A stretch of 64,000 bases of DNA, from the NCBI GenBank assembly GCA_016872725.1, contig VGZC01000002.1, positions 1 to 64,000 of the forward strand, read 5' to 3'. The translations under genes and the position numbers were made by a program. The stretch is from Planctomycetota bacterium (lineage in GTDB: Bacteria; Planctomycetota; Planctomycetia; Pirellulales; Pirellulaceae). This document shows positions 35,504 to 44,847 of the stretch, in pieces. Each line of letters begins with the position of its first letter. Positions within the stretch are counted from its first letter, which is position 1. The notes beneath the pieces were generated by a model. That model was not told the DNA's origin. It did not search any database and worked only from the letters and a program-made list of their open reading frames with translations.

Positions 35504-36616
35504 CTAGTAGGGCAGGGTGGCTTTCAGACCGGTTGGTTGGCGGTCGATCGCGCCGCGGACCCCAAGACGGCTCGGATCCCGCGCGATCTTGTCGGTGAAG
35601 ACGCGAACATCATTGAGAATGGGTTCGAGCTTGCGCGTCATGGCGTCGATGTTACCGACCGCCGAGTTGAGCTTGCGGTACAGGTCGTCCTCGTAAACGA
35701 GTTTGCCCAAGGATCCCTGACGCTCGTTGATCCCCTCGCTCAGATGGACGAGTTGTTTGAGCAGTTCGTCGAGACTCTGGGCGCTGCCTTCGATGCTCGC
35801 GATGATCCGCTCGCCCCGTTCTCCGAGCGGTTGGGTGAATTTTTCGAGGTGGGCGAGATTAGCATCGGCGCGGCGAGTGACCTCGTCGAATCCGTTCAGC
35901 GTCTTTCGCGTATCCTCGAGCGTCGCTTTCGCCTGTTCGAAAACACGAGGCAGTTCGCCGAGCGTTTCGCGGAGTTGCGTCCGAAGTTGCTCGTCGCCGA
36001 GCACCTGATCGATCGAGTGCATCGCCTTGTCGAAACTCGTGATGGCCGATTCCGTCTTCGTCAGGAGGGCGTCGAAACGGGAACGGTCCGACCCGAGCCA
36101 CCGCAGATTCTCGAGGATATTCGACGCCTTGGTCGCGGCGTCCTCGATCGACAGGAAGGCGCTTGCCATCTTGTCTTCGAGGCCGACCATCACCTCGAAC
36201 GGATCATGGACGACGACGCCGTTGGGCAGGAAGTCGCCCTCCTTGAGCAGGTCCATTTTCGGGTCGTTCTCGTTCCGGACGAATTCGATGACCGCGTCCC
36301 CCGTCACGAGTGAGCCCGTACTGATCCGAGGGTATTCGCTCATCCGAATCGGTTTGTCCTCGTCGAGGCGCAAGGTCAAGAGGACTCCGCCTTCCGGAAG
36401 GAGTTCGACACGCGACACGCGGCCGATCGGCACGCCGCTCTTGCGGACCGGTGTGTTGACCGCCACTCCCGGCGCGCGGGGGAATCGGATGCGGACCGAG
36501 TAGGTCGGAACGAGCAGTTGGGGCGCCGCGCCGAACAGGATCACCAGGATCACGGTGATCGTCGCGGCGGCGACCACGACGACTCCAACCCGAAAACTCA
36601 GGACTCTCTCGTCCAT
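35504..36616 (-). CDS. mlaD: MlaD-type MCE-domain lipid-transport protein
   Basis: A 370-residue protein: one N-terminal membrane helix (about 9-31), an MCE domain (about 38-115) with RFPRAPGVAVNTPVRKSGVPIGRV, then a long helical region (about 140-340). Such proteins form hexameric rings that pass phospholipids between the membranes, fed by the permease and ATPase encoded upstream. It is longer than enterobacterial MlaD (about 180) and closer in layout to tunnel-forming relatives. It overlaps the ATPase gene by 19 bp. Confidence 0.9.
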   Translation of the reverse strand: MDERVLSFRVGVVVVAAATITVILVILFGAAPQLLVPTYSVRIRFPRAPGVAVNTPVRKSGVPIGRVSRVELLPEGGVLLTLRLDEDKPIRMSEYPRISTGSLVTGDAVIEFVRNENDPKMDLLKEGDFLPNGVVVHDPFEVMVGLEDKMASAFLSIEDAATKASNILENLRWLGSDRSRFDALLTKTESAITSFDKAMHSIDQVLGDEQLRTQLRETLGELPRVFEQAKATLEDTRKTLNGFDEVTRRADANLAHLEKFTQPLGERGERIIASIEGSAQSLDELLKQLVHLSEGINERQGSLGKLVYEDDLYRKLNSAVGNIDAMTRKLEPILNDVRVFTDKIARDPSRLGVRGAIDRQPTGLKATLPY

Positions 36617-37449
36617 GACACCGCTCCGCTGCCCATCTCGCGCAGCTCCATCAGCCGTTCACCGGCTTCCCCGCGCACAAACTGGCGGACGCGCCGATCG
36701 TCGGCACGGTCCAATTGACTTGGCGGCCCGTCGAAGATGATCTGCCGTTCGTTCTCCCGCAGCCGCTGTACCGGATAGAGCATGATGACGCGGTCAGCGA
36801 CCTTGCGGGCGGTGAGCATGTCGTGGGTCACGATCACGCTGGTCACTCCGTGCCGCATCCGGGTCCGCATCATGAGCTCATTGATCACGTCGCTCATGAT
36901 CGGATCGAGGCCGGTCGTCGGCTCGTCGTAAAGGAGCAACTCGGGATCCATCACCAGGGCGCGGGCGAGCCCGACTCGTTTTCGCATTCCGCCGGACAGT
37001 TCGGCTGGTTTCTTTCCCGCGACCGCGTCGGGGAGGCCGACATCGGCGAGGCTCGACAGCACGAGTTCGCGGATCCGTTTGAGACTGTGGTTGGTATGTT
37101 CGGCGAGCGGAAACGCGATGTTCTGACCAACGGTCAAACTGTCGAAGAGGGCGGCGTTCTGGAAGACGAATCCGAATCGGATGCGTTGGCGAGTCAGTTC
37201 GCGATCGTTCAGCGCGGTCAAGTCGGCGCCGTCGAACCGGACCGAGCCGGCGGCGGGTTGCACAAGACCGATCAGGCATTTGAGCATCACGGTCTTGCCG
37301 CAGCCGCTTTCGCCGATGATCGCCACCGTTTCCCCGCGTTCGATCCGGAACGACAGATCGCGGAGCACAAGTTGTTTTCCGAATCGAACGCTCAACCCGT
37401 CGACGTCCACGAGCGGTGGGGCGGGCGTTGCCATGTCGTCGGCGGTCAT
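36598..37449 (-). CDS. mlaF: MlaF-type ABC ATPase
   Basis: A 283-residue ATPase of the lipid-asymmetry transporter. Walker A is GESGCGKTVM, Q-loop FGFVFQNAALFDS, signature LSGGMRKRVGLARAL and Walker B LLLYDEPTTGLDP; the extra Met/Lys in the signature is typical of the MlaF group. It powers the MlaE permease. Two starts are possible (37449 and 37434). It lies between mlaE and mlaD in one minus-strand operon. Confidence 0.93.
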   Translation of the reverse strand: MTADDMATPAPPLVDVDGLSVRFGKQLVLRDLSFRIERGETVAIIGESGCGKTVMLKCLIGLVQPAAGSVRFDGADLTALNDRELTRQRIRFGFVFQNAALFDSLTVGQNIAFPLAEHTNHSLKRIRELVLSSLADVGLPDAVAGKKPAELSGGMRKRVGLARALVMDPELLLYDEPTTGLDPIMSDVINELMMRTRMRHGVTSVIVTHDMLTARKVADRVIMLYPVQRLRENERQIIFDGPPSQLDRADDRRVRQFVRGEAGERLMELREMGSGAVSWTRES

Positions 37450-37531
37450 GGGTCGAACTCCTCCATCATGGTCCCCTCCCCTTTTCCGCGGAGCGTGTCC
37501 CACGCGTCTTTTCCGCGGGAAGCCGAACGCG

Positions 37532-38404
37532 TCAGAACAGTTTGGCGCCCTCGGGCCACAGGGCGTAGTAAACGGCGTCGGACAGGATGTTGAGCACGAG
37601 GTCGAGGATCAGGATGATTACGAAGGAATAGACGAATGCGGCGGTCGCCGCGCGGCCCACGCCTTCGGCGCCCGGCGCGCAGTGGAAGCCCCGATAGCAA
37701 CTCACGAGCGAAATGGTGCCTCCAAAGAAGAGGCTCTTGAAGAGCCCCATGAGCAGGTCGAAGACCCCGACGAACTGCTCGCTGTTGTATCGGTAATGGT
37801 GGAAGTCGATTCCCAGGATGATGACGCTGTAGAAATACCCGCCGACAACGCCCATGAAATCCGCCATGACGGTGAGTGCCGGAATCAGGAAGACGCTCGC
37901 CAGGAAGCGAGGAACAACGAGATGGAAAACGGGATTCGCGCCCATCGACGCAAGCGCGTCGATCTGCTCGGTCACGCGCATCGTGCCCAATTCGGCGGCC
38001 ATTGCGCTCCCGACGCGACCGGCCAGCATGGTCGCCGCGAGAACCGGCCCGAGCTCGCGCACCAGGGACATGTTGATCACGGCCCCCAATCGGGTTTCGA
38101 GGCCCAGTTGTTTGAATTGGAAGTAGCTCTGGACAGACAGGACCATTCCGATGAACGTGCCGGTCAGTGCGATGACGGGAAGGCTGCGGACCCCAACCTG
38201 GTAGAAGTTCGGCAAGAGAACGGATCGGCGAGGAAACCGGACAAGCAGCCACATCCAGGTGCGCGCCACGAAGAACGTGAAATCGCCGACGGCGACGAGC
38301 CCATCGATGACGAACTCGCCCCACTCGCGGAACCACTGCGCGATCCACGCGCGGAATCGGTCCCACGAACCGGATGATCGAATGGCTTCAATAGTCGCCG
38401 GCAC
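37532..38404 (-). CDS. mlaE: MlaE-type permease
   Basis: A 290-residue integral membrane protein. Family blocks are GTFIGMVLSVQSYFQF, LVRELGPVLAATMLAGRVGSAMAAELGTMRVTEQIDAL (in parts) and the C-terminal helices ending LNILSDAVYYALWP. Five or so membrane helices are visible. It is the first gene of the mlaE-mlaF-mlaD set that moves phospholipids between inner and outer membranes. Gap to mlaF is 82 bp. Confidence 0.93.
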   Translation of the reverse strand: MPATIEAIRSSGSWDRFRAWIAQWFREWGEFVIDGLVAVGDFTFFVARTWMWLLVRFPRRSVLLPNFYQVGVRSLPVIALTGTFIGMVLSVQSYFQFKQLGLETRLGAVINMSLVRELGPVLAATMLAGRVGSAMAAELGTMRVTEQIDALASMGANPVFHLVVPRFLASVFLIPALTVMADFMGVVGGYFYSVIILGIDFHHYRYNSEQFVGVFDLLMGLFKSLFFGGTISLVSCYRGFHCAPGAEGVGRAATAAFVYSFVIILILDLVLNILSDAVYYALWPEGAKLF

Positions 38405-38564
38405 GTCGCGGTTTCCTCGACGGGTTCCGAAGCGCAGCCCGGACCCTGCGCGGCCCGGGAGCGCCGCGTTCCCACTTTTCGGCGCGGGAAGGCGGTGAAC
38501 TTGAGCGAGGTTTGCTGGTTGCGACGAATCTTCGGCCCGCCCACCGAATCGGGGGCGGCTCGCA

Positions 38565-41123
38565 TCAGACGGGCGGCAGCGCGGGAGGCGATTCCGGGGG
38601 TACGGTCACGGCGTGGCCGGGAGCCGGCGCGCCGGACGAACCCCGGAAATTGAGACGCACGACCTTGTCGGTGTCGTCCTTGATGCCCTCGATCACGATC
38701 GTGTCAAAACCCTGGAACTCGCCGCGGAGCAATTCCTCGGACAACGGGTCCTCGACGAAATTCTCGATGGCCCTCCGAAGGGGTCGCGCGCCGTAGTCCG
38801 TATTCGATCCCTTGCGGATCAGGAATTCCTTGGCCTCGTCCGACAGCACCAACGTGAAACCGCGTTCGGACAACCGCTCGCGGACCTTCGCCAGTTCGAG
38901 GTCGATCACGGCCTTGAGGTCGTCCTTGTTCAGGTGCCGGAAGACGATCACGTCGTCGAGCCGGTTCAGGAACTCGGGTCGGAAGACCTTTTCGATGACG
39001 TCGGTGACGCGTTGCTTCATCGATTCGTAGGACGAATCCGCGTCCTGCACCTGAAAACCGAAATGGGCCTCATTCTTGATCGCTTCGGCCCCGGCGTTCG
39101 TCGTCATGATGATGATCGTATTGCGGAAGTCGACCTTTCGTCCGAAGCTGTCGGTCAGCCGACCCTCTTCCATGACCTGCAGAAGCATGTTGAAGACGTC
39201 GGGGTGCGCCTTTTCGATTTCATCGAGCAGGACCACAGCGTAGGGGCGTCGACGGATCTTTTCGGTGAGCTGTCCGCCTTCCTCATAGCCGACATAGCCC
39301 GGCGGAGCTCCGATCAGGCGGCTGACGTTGTGCTTCTCCATGTACTCGCTCATGTCGATATGCACGAGCGCGTCGGAATCCCCGAACATGAACTCGGCGA
39401 GCGCTTTGGCCAGGAGCGTCTTTCCGACACCGGTGGGTCCGGCGAAGATAAAACACCCCGTGGGCCGCCTGGGGTCCTTCAACCCGCTCCGGCTCCGGCG
39501 AACGGCCTTGGCGATCGCTTTCACCGCTTGATCCTGACTGACGACCCGCTTATGGAGATCGTCCTCCATCTTCATCAACCGCAAGCTGTCCTCGGTCGAC
39601 ATGCGGGTGAGCGGAATGCCGGTCATCTTGGAAACGACCTCGGCGATCACCTCCTCGTCGACGACACCATCGCTCACGCGCGACTTTTCCCGCCATTCCC
39701 GGGTGATCGTCTCCTTCTTCCGTTTCAACTTGTCGGCCTGATCCCGGAGCGCGGCGGCCTTCTCGAAATCCTGGTTGGCAACCGCTTCCTCCTTCTCGCG
39801 ATTGAGTCGTTCGACTTCGTCGTCGATATCCTTGAGGTCGGGCGGCCGGGTCATCGCCCGAAGCCGCACGCGGGCTCCCGATTCGTCGATCACGTCGATG
39901 GCCTTATCCGGCAGGCACCGGGCCGTGATGTACCGTTCGGAGAATTCGACGGCGGCCCGGATCGCGTCGTCGGTGATCTGGACGCGGTGATGCTCCTCGT
40001 ACCGTTCCCTCAACCCCTTGAGAATCTCGACCGTCTCCTCCTTCGACGTGGGTTCGACGATGATCTCTTGGAACCGACGGGCCAGCGCGCTGTCCTTCTC
40101 GATGTATTTGCGATACTCGTCGAGCGTCGTCGCGCCGATGCACTGGATCTCACCCCGAGCGAGGGCCGGCTTGAGCACATTGGCCGCATCGATGGCGCCT
40201 TCCGCGCCACCCGCGCCGACGAGCGTATGGAGTTCATCGATGAAGAGGATCGTGTTTCGAGCTCGGCGGACCTCGTTCATCACGGCCTTGATCCGTTCCT
40301 CGAACTGACCGCGGTATTTCGTTCCGGCGACCATCATCGCCAGGTCCAGGACCACGATCCGCTTATCCGCGAGCAGCTCGGGCACGTTGCCGTTCACCAC
40401 GCGCTGCGCGAAGCCCTCGACGATCGCCGTCTTGCCGACACCGGCCTCGCCGAGCAACACGGGGTTGTTCTTCGTCCTGCGGCAAAGGACCTGGATGGCC
40501 CGCTCGATCTCGCGCTCGCGGCCGATGACCGGATCGAGCTTGCCCTGTCGGGCGAGTTCGGTGAGGTCACGACCGAAACTGTCGAGTGCGGGAGTCTTGG
40601 ACTTGCTCGCCTTCGCCGATCCCTGCCCTTCCCCAGCCGCGCCCAGGTCGCGCCCGCCCCGCCCACTCGTTTCATCGCCTTCCAGTCCGTGCCCGAGGAG
40701 ATTGAGCACTTCCTCGCGGACGTCGTCGAGCTTGAGTCCGAGGTTCATGAGCACCTGAGCGGCGACGCCCTCCTGTTCCCGGAGCAACCCCAACAGGATG
40801 TGCTCGGTGCCGACATAATTATGGTTGAGGTTGCGGGCCTCCTCCATCGAGTATTCGATTACCTTCTTCGCGCGCGGTGTTTGAGGGAGCTTTCCCATCG
40901 TCACCATTTCAGGCCCGCTCTGCACGAGCTTTTCCACCTCGAGCCGGATCTTTCGCAGATCGACATCGAGGTTCTTGAGCACATTGGCGGCGACACCACT
41001 GCCTTCCTTGACCAACCCGAGGAGGATATGCTCCGTGCCGATGTACTCGTGGTTGAATCGCTGGGCTTCCTGATTCGCCAGTTGCATGACTTTCCGAGCG
41101 CGGTCCGTGAATCGTTCGTACAT
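38565..41123 (-). CDS. clpC: ClpC AAA+ unfoldase
   Basis: An 852-residue Hsp100 protein. Two Clp-N repeats (about 3-140) are followed by AAA-1 with [13 protein letters not shown] and [14 protein letters not shown], a UVR motif in the middle region ([22 protein letters not shown]), AAA-2 with [14 protein letters not shown] and [14 protein letters not shown], and a D2-small domain with [17 protein letters not shown]. It unfolds proteins for the ClpP protease. The ATG at 41123 gives the standard [13 protein letters not shown] start. The long antisense frame across it is a shadow. Confidence 0.97.
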   Translation of the reverse strand: MYERFTDRARKVMQLANQEAQRFNHEYIGTEHILLGLVKEGSGVAANVLKNLDVDLRKIRLEVEKLVQSGPEMVTMGKLPQTPRAKKVIEYSMEEARNLNHNYVGTEHILLGLLREQEGVAAQVLMNLGLKLDDVREEVLNLLGHGLEGDETSGRGGRDLGAAGEGQGSAKASKSKTPALDSFGRDLTELARQGKLDPVIGREREIERAIQVLCRRTKNNPVLLGEAGVGKTAIVEGFAQRVVNGNVPELLADKRIVVLDLAMMVAGTKYRGQFEERIKAVMNEVRRARNTILFIDELHTLVGAGGAEGAIDAANVLKPALARGEIQCIGATTLDEYRKYIEKDSALARRFQEIIVEPTSKEETVEILKGLRERYEEHHRVQITDDAIRAAVEFSERYITARCLPDKAIDVIDESGARVRLRAMTRPPDLKDIDDEVERLNREKEEAVANQDFEKAAALRDQADKLKRKKETITREWREKSRVSDGVVDEEVIAEVVSKMTGIPLTRMSTEDSLRLMKMEDDLHKRVVSQDQAVKAIAKAVRRSRSGLKDPRRPTGCFIFAGPTGVGKTLLAKALAEFMFGDSDALVHIDMSEYMEKHNVSRLIGAPPGYVGYEEGGQLTEKIRRRPYAVVLLDEIEKAHPDVFNMLLQVMEEGRLTDSFGRKVDFRNTIIIMTTNAGAEAIKNEAHFGFQVQDADSSYESMKQRVTDVIEKVFRPEFLNRLDDVIVFRHLNKDDLKAVIDLELAKVRERLSERGFTLVLSDEAKEFLIRKGSNTDYGARPLRRAIENFVEDPLSEELLRGEFQGFDTIVIEGIKDDTDKVVRLNFRGSSGAPAPGHAVTVPPESPPALPPV

Positions 41124-41282
41124 GGATCTTACCTCTTCGGCTGCCGGCTTCTGACCGACCACTCGTCGAATATACGCTGGCAATCGCGCGACACCCCGGT
41201 CCGTCTCGGCTTCCCCGCTCCCCCGCGCGCCTCCGGGCCGGCGACGCGTCGGACTTTCGCGATTATTCGGAGAAGAACAGGT

Positions 41283-42023
41283 CTACGCGGCCCACGGTCG
41301 GCCCCCGCACTCGCCCTCGGTTCCAACCGTGCGCCGGCCCGTTTCTCCTCCGACCGAGCCGTCGTCCGACCGAGCCGAGCCGTTCCGAGGTCGGTCGGCG
41401 ACGTCGGGATTCGACGGGGCGTCGGTCGGCCGAACGGAGCGGATCCGCTCTCGTTCCCGCTCGATCTCCCAAGCCCAGTGTTTGGCACCCGGCTGGTTTC
41501 TTAACCGGTCCAGCTCGACCTCAGCGTCCCGCGCCCGCCCCGCCCGTCTCAGCACGGAAACGAGCAGCAATCGGCTCTCGAGGTCCTCGGAACGCGCGTC
41601 GAGCGCGGATCGGATCAGGGTCTCGGCCTTATTCCAACGACCCCTTAAGTATTCCGCTTGCGCTTGAAGAAACAACCCCTCGTCCCGATCGGCCACGGGA
41701 TCGGCCACGGGATCGGCCACGGGATCGGCCACGGGATCGGCCACGGGATCGGCCATTCGAGGGTCGATGGGGGGGCGGCCCGCCGCGTCCGGTTCGGCCG
41801 ATCTCGCGCGCCATGCCGCACCAGCCCAAAACGCGAATACCGCGATGACGGCACCGGACCGCGCGGAGGTGGAAAAACGACCGGGTTGAATGACGGTCGC
41901 GAAGACGGCGACATTCAGGACCAGTGCGAAACCGAATGCGATTCCCAGCGCGCGCCACGATCCGCGCCGCCAAACCGACGGCAAACCGGGCCAAACCAGC
42001 AGCACACGGGACCCACGTCGCAT
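41283..42023 (-). CDS. Membrane protein with VADP repeat and TPR-like region
   Basis: A 246-residue protein with two membrane helices (about 23-45 and 55-70). Then comes a run of five ADPV units encoded by a 12-bp tandem repeat, and a helical segment with tetratricopeptide character (LFLQAQAEYLRGRWNKAETLIRSAL and SRLLLVSVLRRAGRARDAEVEL, in parts). The tail is polar. A well-formed promoter lies 100 bp upstream. Function is unknown. The repeat is a linker and may vary in length between strains. Confidence 0.65.
   Translation of the reverse strand: MRRGSRVLLVWPGLPSVWRRGSWRALGIAFGFALVLNVAVFATVIQPGRFSTSARSGAVIAVFAFWAGAAWRARSAEPDAAGRPPIDPRMADPVADPVADPVADPVADPVADRDEGLFLQAQAEYLRGRWNKAETLIRSALDARSEDLESRLLLVSVLRRAGRARDAEVELDRLRNQPGAKHWAWEIERERERIRSVRPTDAPSNPDVADRPRNGSARSDDGSVGGETGRRTVGTEGECGGRPWAA
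41688..41756. repeat. 12-bp tandem repeat, about 5.75 copies
   Basis: Five perfect copies of ATCGGCCACGGG and part of a sixth. The unit is a multiple of three, so it adds or removes four residues (ADPV) in the membrane protein without changing frame. Confidence 0.9.
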
Positions 42024-42345
42024 TTCGCCTCGACTCCGGTATCCGTACCCAGGCGCGGCACGACCGACCCAACGACTCCCCAGACGTGGCCGGGCCGCAA
42101 CGGCGAAAATCGCCTCGGCATTCTAGCTCGTCTTCGACTTGGCTTCAAGGCAAGTAAATATGCGGACAGGGTTTAGATCCGACCGCGTACTTCGCGACCC
42201 GCCGAGCCTATCCAACCCGTCGGCGACCACTCCCCACGGCCGCCCCTCAGCATCTAAGATGCGATGGTCGGACCGTCGCGACGTCAACGTACGTGGATCC
42301 GACGCCCTTTCCGATCCAAACCCACCATGAGCAAAGGAGCCGCAT
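42024..42345. other. 322-bp divergent intergenic region
   Basis: It lies between the minus-strand membrane protein and the plus-strand thiamine gene. It holds the minus-strand promoter at 42120-42148 and, at 42333-42339, the AAAGGAG ribosome site for the thiamine gene. I see nothing else. Confidence 0.5.
42120..42148 (-). promoter_or_regulatory. Promoter for the VADP-repeat membrane protein
   Basis: Minus-strand TTGAAG (42148-42143) and TAGAAT (42125-42120) are separated by exactly 17 bases. Transcription would begin near 42112. Confidence 0.55.
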
Positions 42346-43500
42346 GTGGACCCATCGGAACGGACATCCGATCCGTCGAGCGCATCCCACGCCCATGACC
42401 CGAGTCCCGTCACGCATGGGTCGCCGCTCGACCCGATGGAACGCCGGCGCATCGTCCGACTACTCGACGCCAACGCGAACCGAGTCGGCGAGGGCCTTCG
42501 GGTGCTCGAAGACCACGCGCGATTTGTTCTCGATGATGGGGTCGGTGTCGCGGCGATCAAGGCCCTTCGCCACGCATTGGTGGGCGCGCTCGGTGTCGTC
42601 TCCGTCGCCGAACGGATCGGCGCGCGCGACACGAACGGCGATGTCGGCACGGATGCGGTGGGATCGGCGGAATTCGACCGCGCCGGTCTCGATTCGGTGG
42701 TCACGGCCAATTGGAAGCGCGTGCAGCAGGCGATGCGTTCGATCGAGGAATTCCTGAAGTTGATCGACGCCGAGTCGGCGGTCCGGATCGAGCGACTGCG
42801 GTACGATTCCTACACGCTCGAGGCCCGCACAACGCGTTCCGAATCCCGCCTCGCGCGGCTGGCCCGCGCCTCGCTCTATCTGCTCGCCGACGGTGGCGGG
42901 AGCGCCGCCGATTTCGAGCGTCGTGTACTGGGTCTGCTCGCATGCGAAGCGACCGTCGACGTGATCCAACTCCGCGATAAACAACTCGACGACCGCCAAC
43001 TCCTTGACCGCGCGCGGCGCTTGCGTTCGCTGACGCGGGGCCATCCGGTACTTGTGATGGTGAACGACCGAGCCGATATCGCGGTCGCATCGGACGCGGA
43101 CGGCGTCCATGTGGGGCAAACCGAATTGCCGGTCCGCGACGCGCGGCGCGTGATCGGGCCCGGCGCGCTGGTTGGCGTCTCAACGCATGACGTGGCCCAG
43201 CTTCGGCGGGCGATCGACGACGGGGCCGACTACGTGGGCTGCGGTCCGGTGTTCCCTTCGGAAACCAAGACCTTCGATTCGTTCGGGGGAACCGAGTACC
43301 TTATCGCGGCCGCACCGATCGCGACACTACCCGCGTTCGCGATCGGCGGGATCCGCGAGGAAGCGATCGGTCGCGTGCGTTCGGCCGGTTTCACGCGAGT
43401 GGCCGTTCGCGACGCGGTTTGGAACGCACCCGATCCGGCCGCCGCGCTCCGGCGCATCCGAGCGGCCCTCGTTGCGAACACCGACCGGGCGCCGCGCTAG
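42346..43500 (+). CDS. thiE: Thiamine-phosphate synthase with ThiD2 N-domain
   Basis: A 384-residue fusion. Residues ~30-155 match the ThiD2-type domain (RLLDANANRVGEGLRVLEDHARFVLDD, in parts), found fused to ThiE in several phyla and linked to pyrimidine-precursor phosphorylation. Residues ~175-375 are ThiE, joining the pyrimidine and thiazole phosphates to thiamine phosphate: VIQLRDKQLDDRQLL, VNDRADIAVASDADGVHVGQTELP and VGCGPVFPSETK. GTG at 42346 is the start, with AAAGGAG six bases before it; an overlapping ATG is out of frame. Confidence 0.88.
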   Translation: MDPSERTSDPSSASHAHDPSPVTHGSPLDPMERRRIVRLLDANANRVGEGLRVLEDHARFVLDDGVGVAAIKALRHALVGALGVVSVAERIGARDTNGDVGTDAVGSAEFDRAGLDSVVTANWKRVQQAMRSIEEFLKLIDAESAVRIERLRYDSYTLEARTTRSESRLARLARASLYLLADGGGSAADFERRVLGLLACEATVDVIQLRDKQLDDRQLLDRARRLRSLTRGHPVLVMVNDRADIAVASDADGVHVGQTELPVRDARRVIGPGALVGVSTHDVAQLRRAIDDGADYVGCGPVFPSETKTFDSFGGTEYLIAAAPIATLPAFAIGGIREEAIGRVRSAGFTRVAVRDAVWNAPDPAAALRRIRAALVANTDRAPR

Positions 43501-43528
43501 CCGCCTGGAATGGGCCGCGGGGAACACC

Positions 43529-44812
43529 CTAATTCTTGTCGGTCCTCGGTGTCCCACCCGATGTCGCGGCGGAGGTGTCCGGAACGGGCGCCGAGCCGTC
43601 CGGCACGGCCACGACGTTGATCTCGCCACCGTTCCCGGCGCGCGCGGCGTTCACCGGAGTCCTGCCGGGAATTCCGTAGCGGCCTTCTCGGATTCCGTCG
43701 AGGACCGGTTTGAGCGCTCCGACCGGAATCGCGTAACTCTCGACGCGTCCCGCTCGCGCGATGTTGATCCCGACAACACGCCCCTCAAGATCCACGATCG
43801 GGCCTCCGCAGTCGTTGGGTCTCAGGACCGTGTCGTGCTGCAGGACGCTCGGAAACCCCCAGCGCCGTTCGCTGAGGGGACCGCCGAGCGAATTCTGAAA
43901 GTCGACTCGACGACCCTGCGCGAGGCTATGGACGTCGGCAAGCCGAGCTTCGACGTCGATCGTCGACTGGCCCCGTTTGACCACGAGCGCGACGCGATCT
44001 CCAGGCCGCATCGTGCGGATCCGCTGGACGAGCGACTCCTGATCTCCGACGTCGTTTCCGTTGACCCGAACCACGACATCGTTGACTTCGATACCCGCGT
44101 CCTGCGCGGGGCTGTCGGGCACGACACTCGTCACGCGGGCGCCCCCTTCGGCCGTTTCGAGCATGACGCCGAGGACGGGTCGGGGAGTCGGGATTTCCCG
44201 CGGCTCCACACTGACAACGCCGACCGACGTTGGGATTTCACCGGATCCGACCGACGCCAACCAACTTCCGGCCGACGGCGCGTCGCCTTCGCGCCACGAT
44301 ACGGGAGTCAGATCGGTCGCTTCGACATGGAGCACGGCGACGTCGAGTTTTTCATCGGTTGTGACGAGTGTCGCCGCGAGGTTCCTGCCGTCGGCGAGCC
44401 GGCATTCCATGGGTTCTTCGAGTTCACTGGCCTTGGTGAGCACGAAGCCATTGGCGTCCACGACGGTCCCGTAGGCGACCCTCCGCTTGCCGCTCATGAC
44501 CTGAACCGTGCTCAAGCGCGCTCCGCTCACAACCGACCGAAAGGCCTCGCGCACGCTCGCGTGATTGCGTTCGTTTTCGCCGACCGCCCGCCACCGGGGC
44601 CAGAACCGGCGAAACATGCCCCGCGTGCCGGCGTCGTCGCTTTCCGCATTCCCCGGAACGCTCGGCGGACCTTCCTGCCACGCGATCATCGCTTGCCCGT
44701 TCGATCGTGGCCGCTCCCCCGCGCGGCTCAAAGGGCCGTTCCACGCGACGGCGATCACGACGAACGTTCCTAGCAACCCGATTCCCATCCGGCGTGCGGT
44801 CCGAATGCCCAT
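43529..44812 (-). CDS. Catalytically altered HtrA-like protein, PDZ inserted
   Basis: A 427-residue exported protein (signal segment about 10-30). The trypsin-like fold begins at about 95, but the motif TNAHVV reads TKASEL, so Ser129 replaces the catalytic His. Asp157 (LDVAVL) remains. The nucleophile region GNSGGP reads NDCGGP, so C335 replaces Ser. A PDZ domain (about 211-292) sits between the two halves of the protease fold, before the nucleophile motif. It is probably a scaffold or chaperone rather than a protease. It is followed, upstream on the same strand, by an S1C protease with an intact triad. Confidence 0.8.
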   Translation of the reverse strand: MGIRTARRMGIGLLGTFVVIAVAWNGPLSRAGERPRSNGQAMIAWQEGPPSVPGNAESDDAGTRGMFRRFWPRWRAVGENERNHASVREAFRSVVSGARLSTVQVMSGKRRVAYGTVVDANGFVLTKASELEEPMECRLADGRNLAATLVTTDEKLDVAVLHVEATDLTPVSWREGDAPSAGSWLASVGSGEIPTSVGVVSVEPREIPTPRPVLGVMLETAEGGARVTSVVPDSPAQDAGIEVNDVVVRVNGNDVGDQESLVQRIRTMRPGDRVALVVKRGQSTIDVEARLADVHSLAQGRRVDFQNSLGGPLSERRWGFPSVLQHDTVLRPNDCGGPIVDLEGRVVGINIARAGRVESYAIPVGALKPVLDGIREGRYGIPGRTPVNAARAGNGGEINVVAVPDGSAPVPDTSAATSGGTPRTDKN

Positions 44813-44847
44813 GTTGCGGCTCCCGATTCCATCGTCCCGGCATCACC

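Noticed and set aside
38613-41504. Open frame of 963 codons on the plus strand
   Set aside because: It is antisense to clpC, whose motifs are all on the minus strand; GC-rich codon bias creates such shadows.
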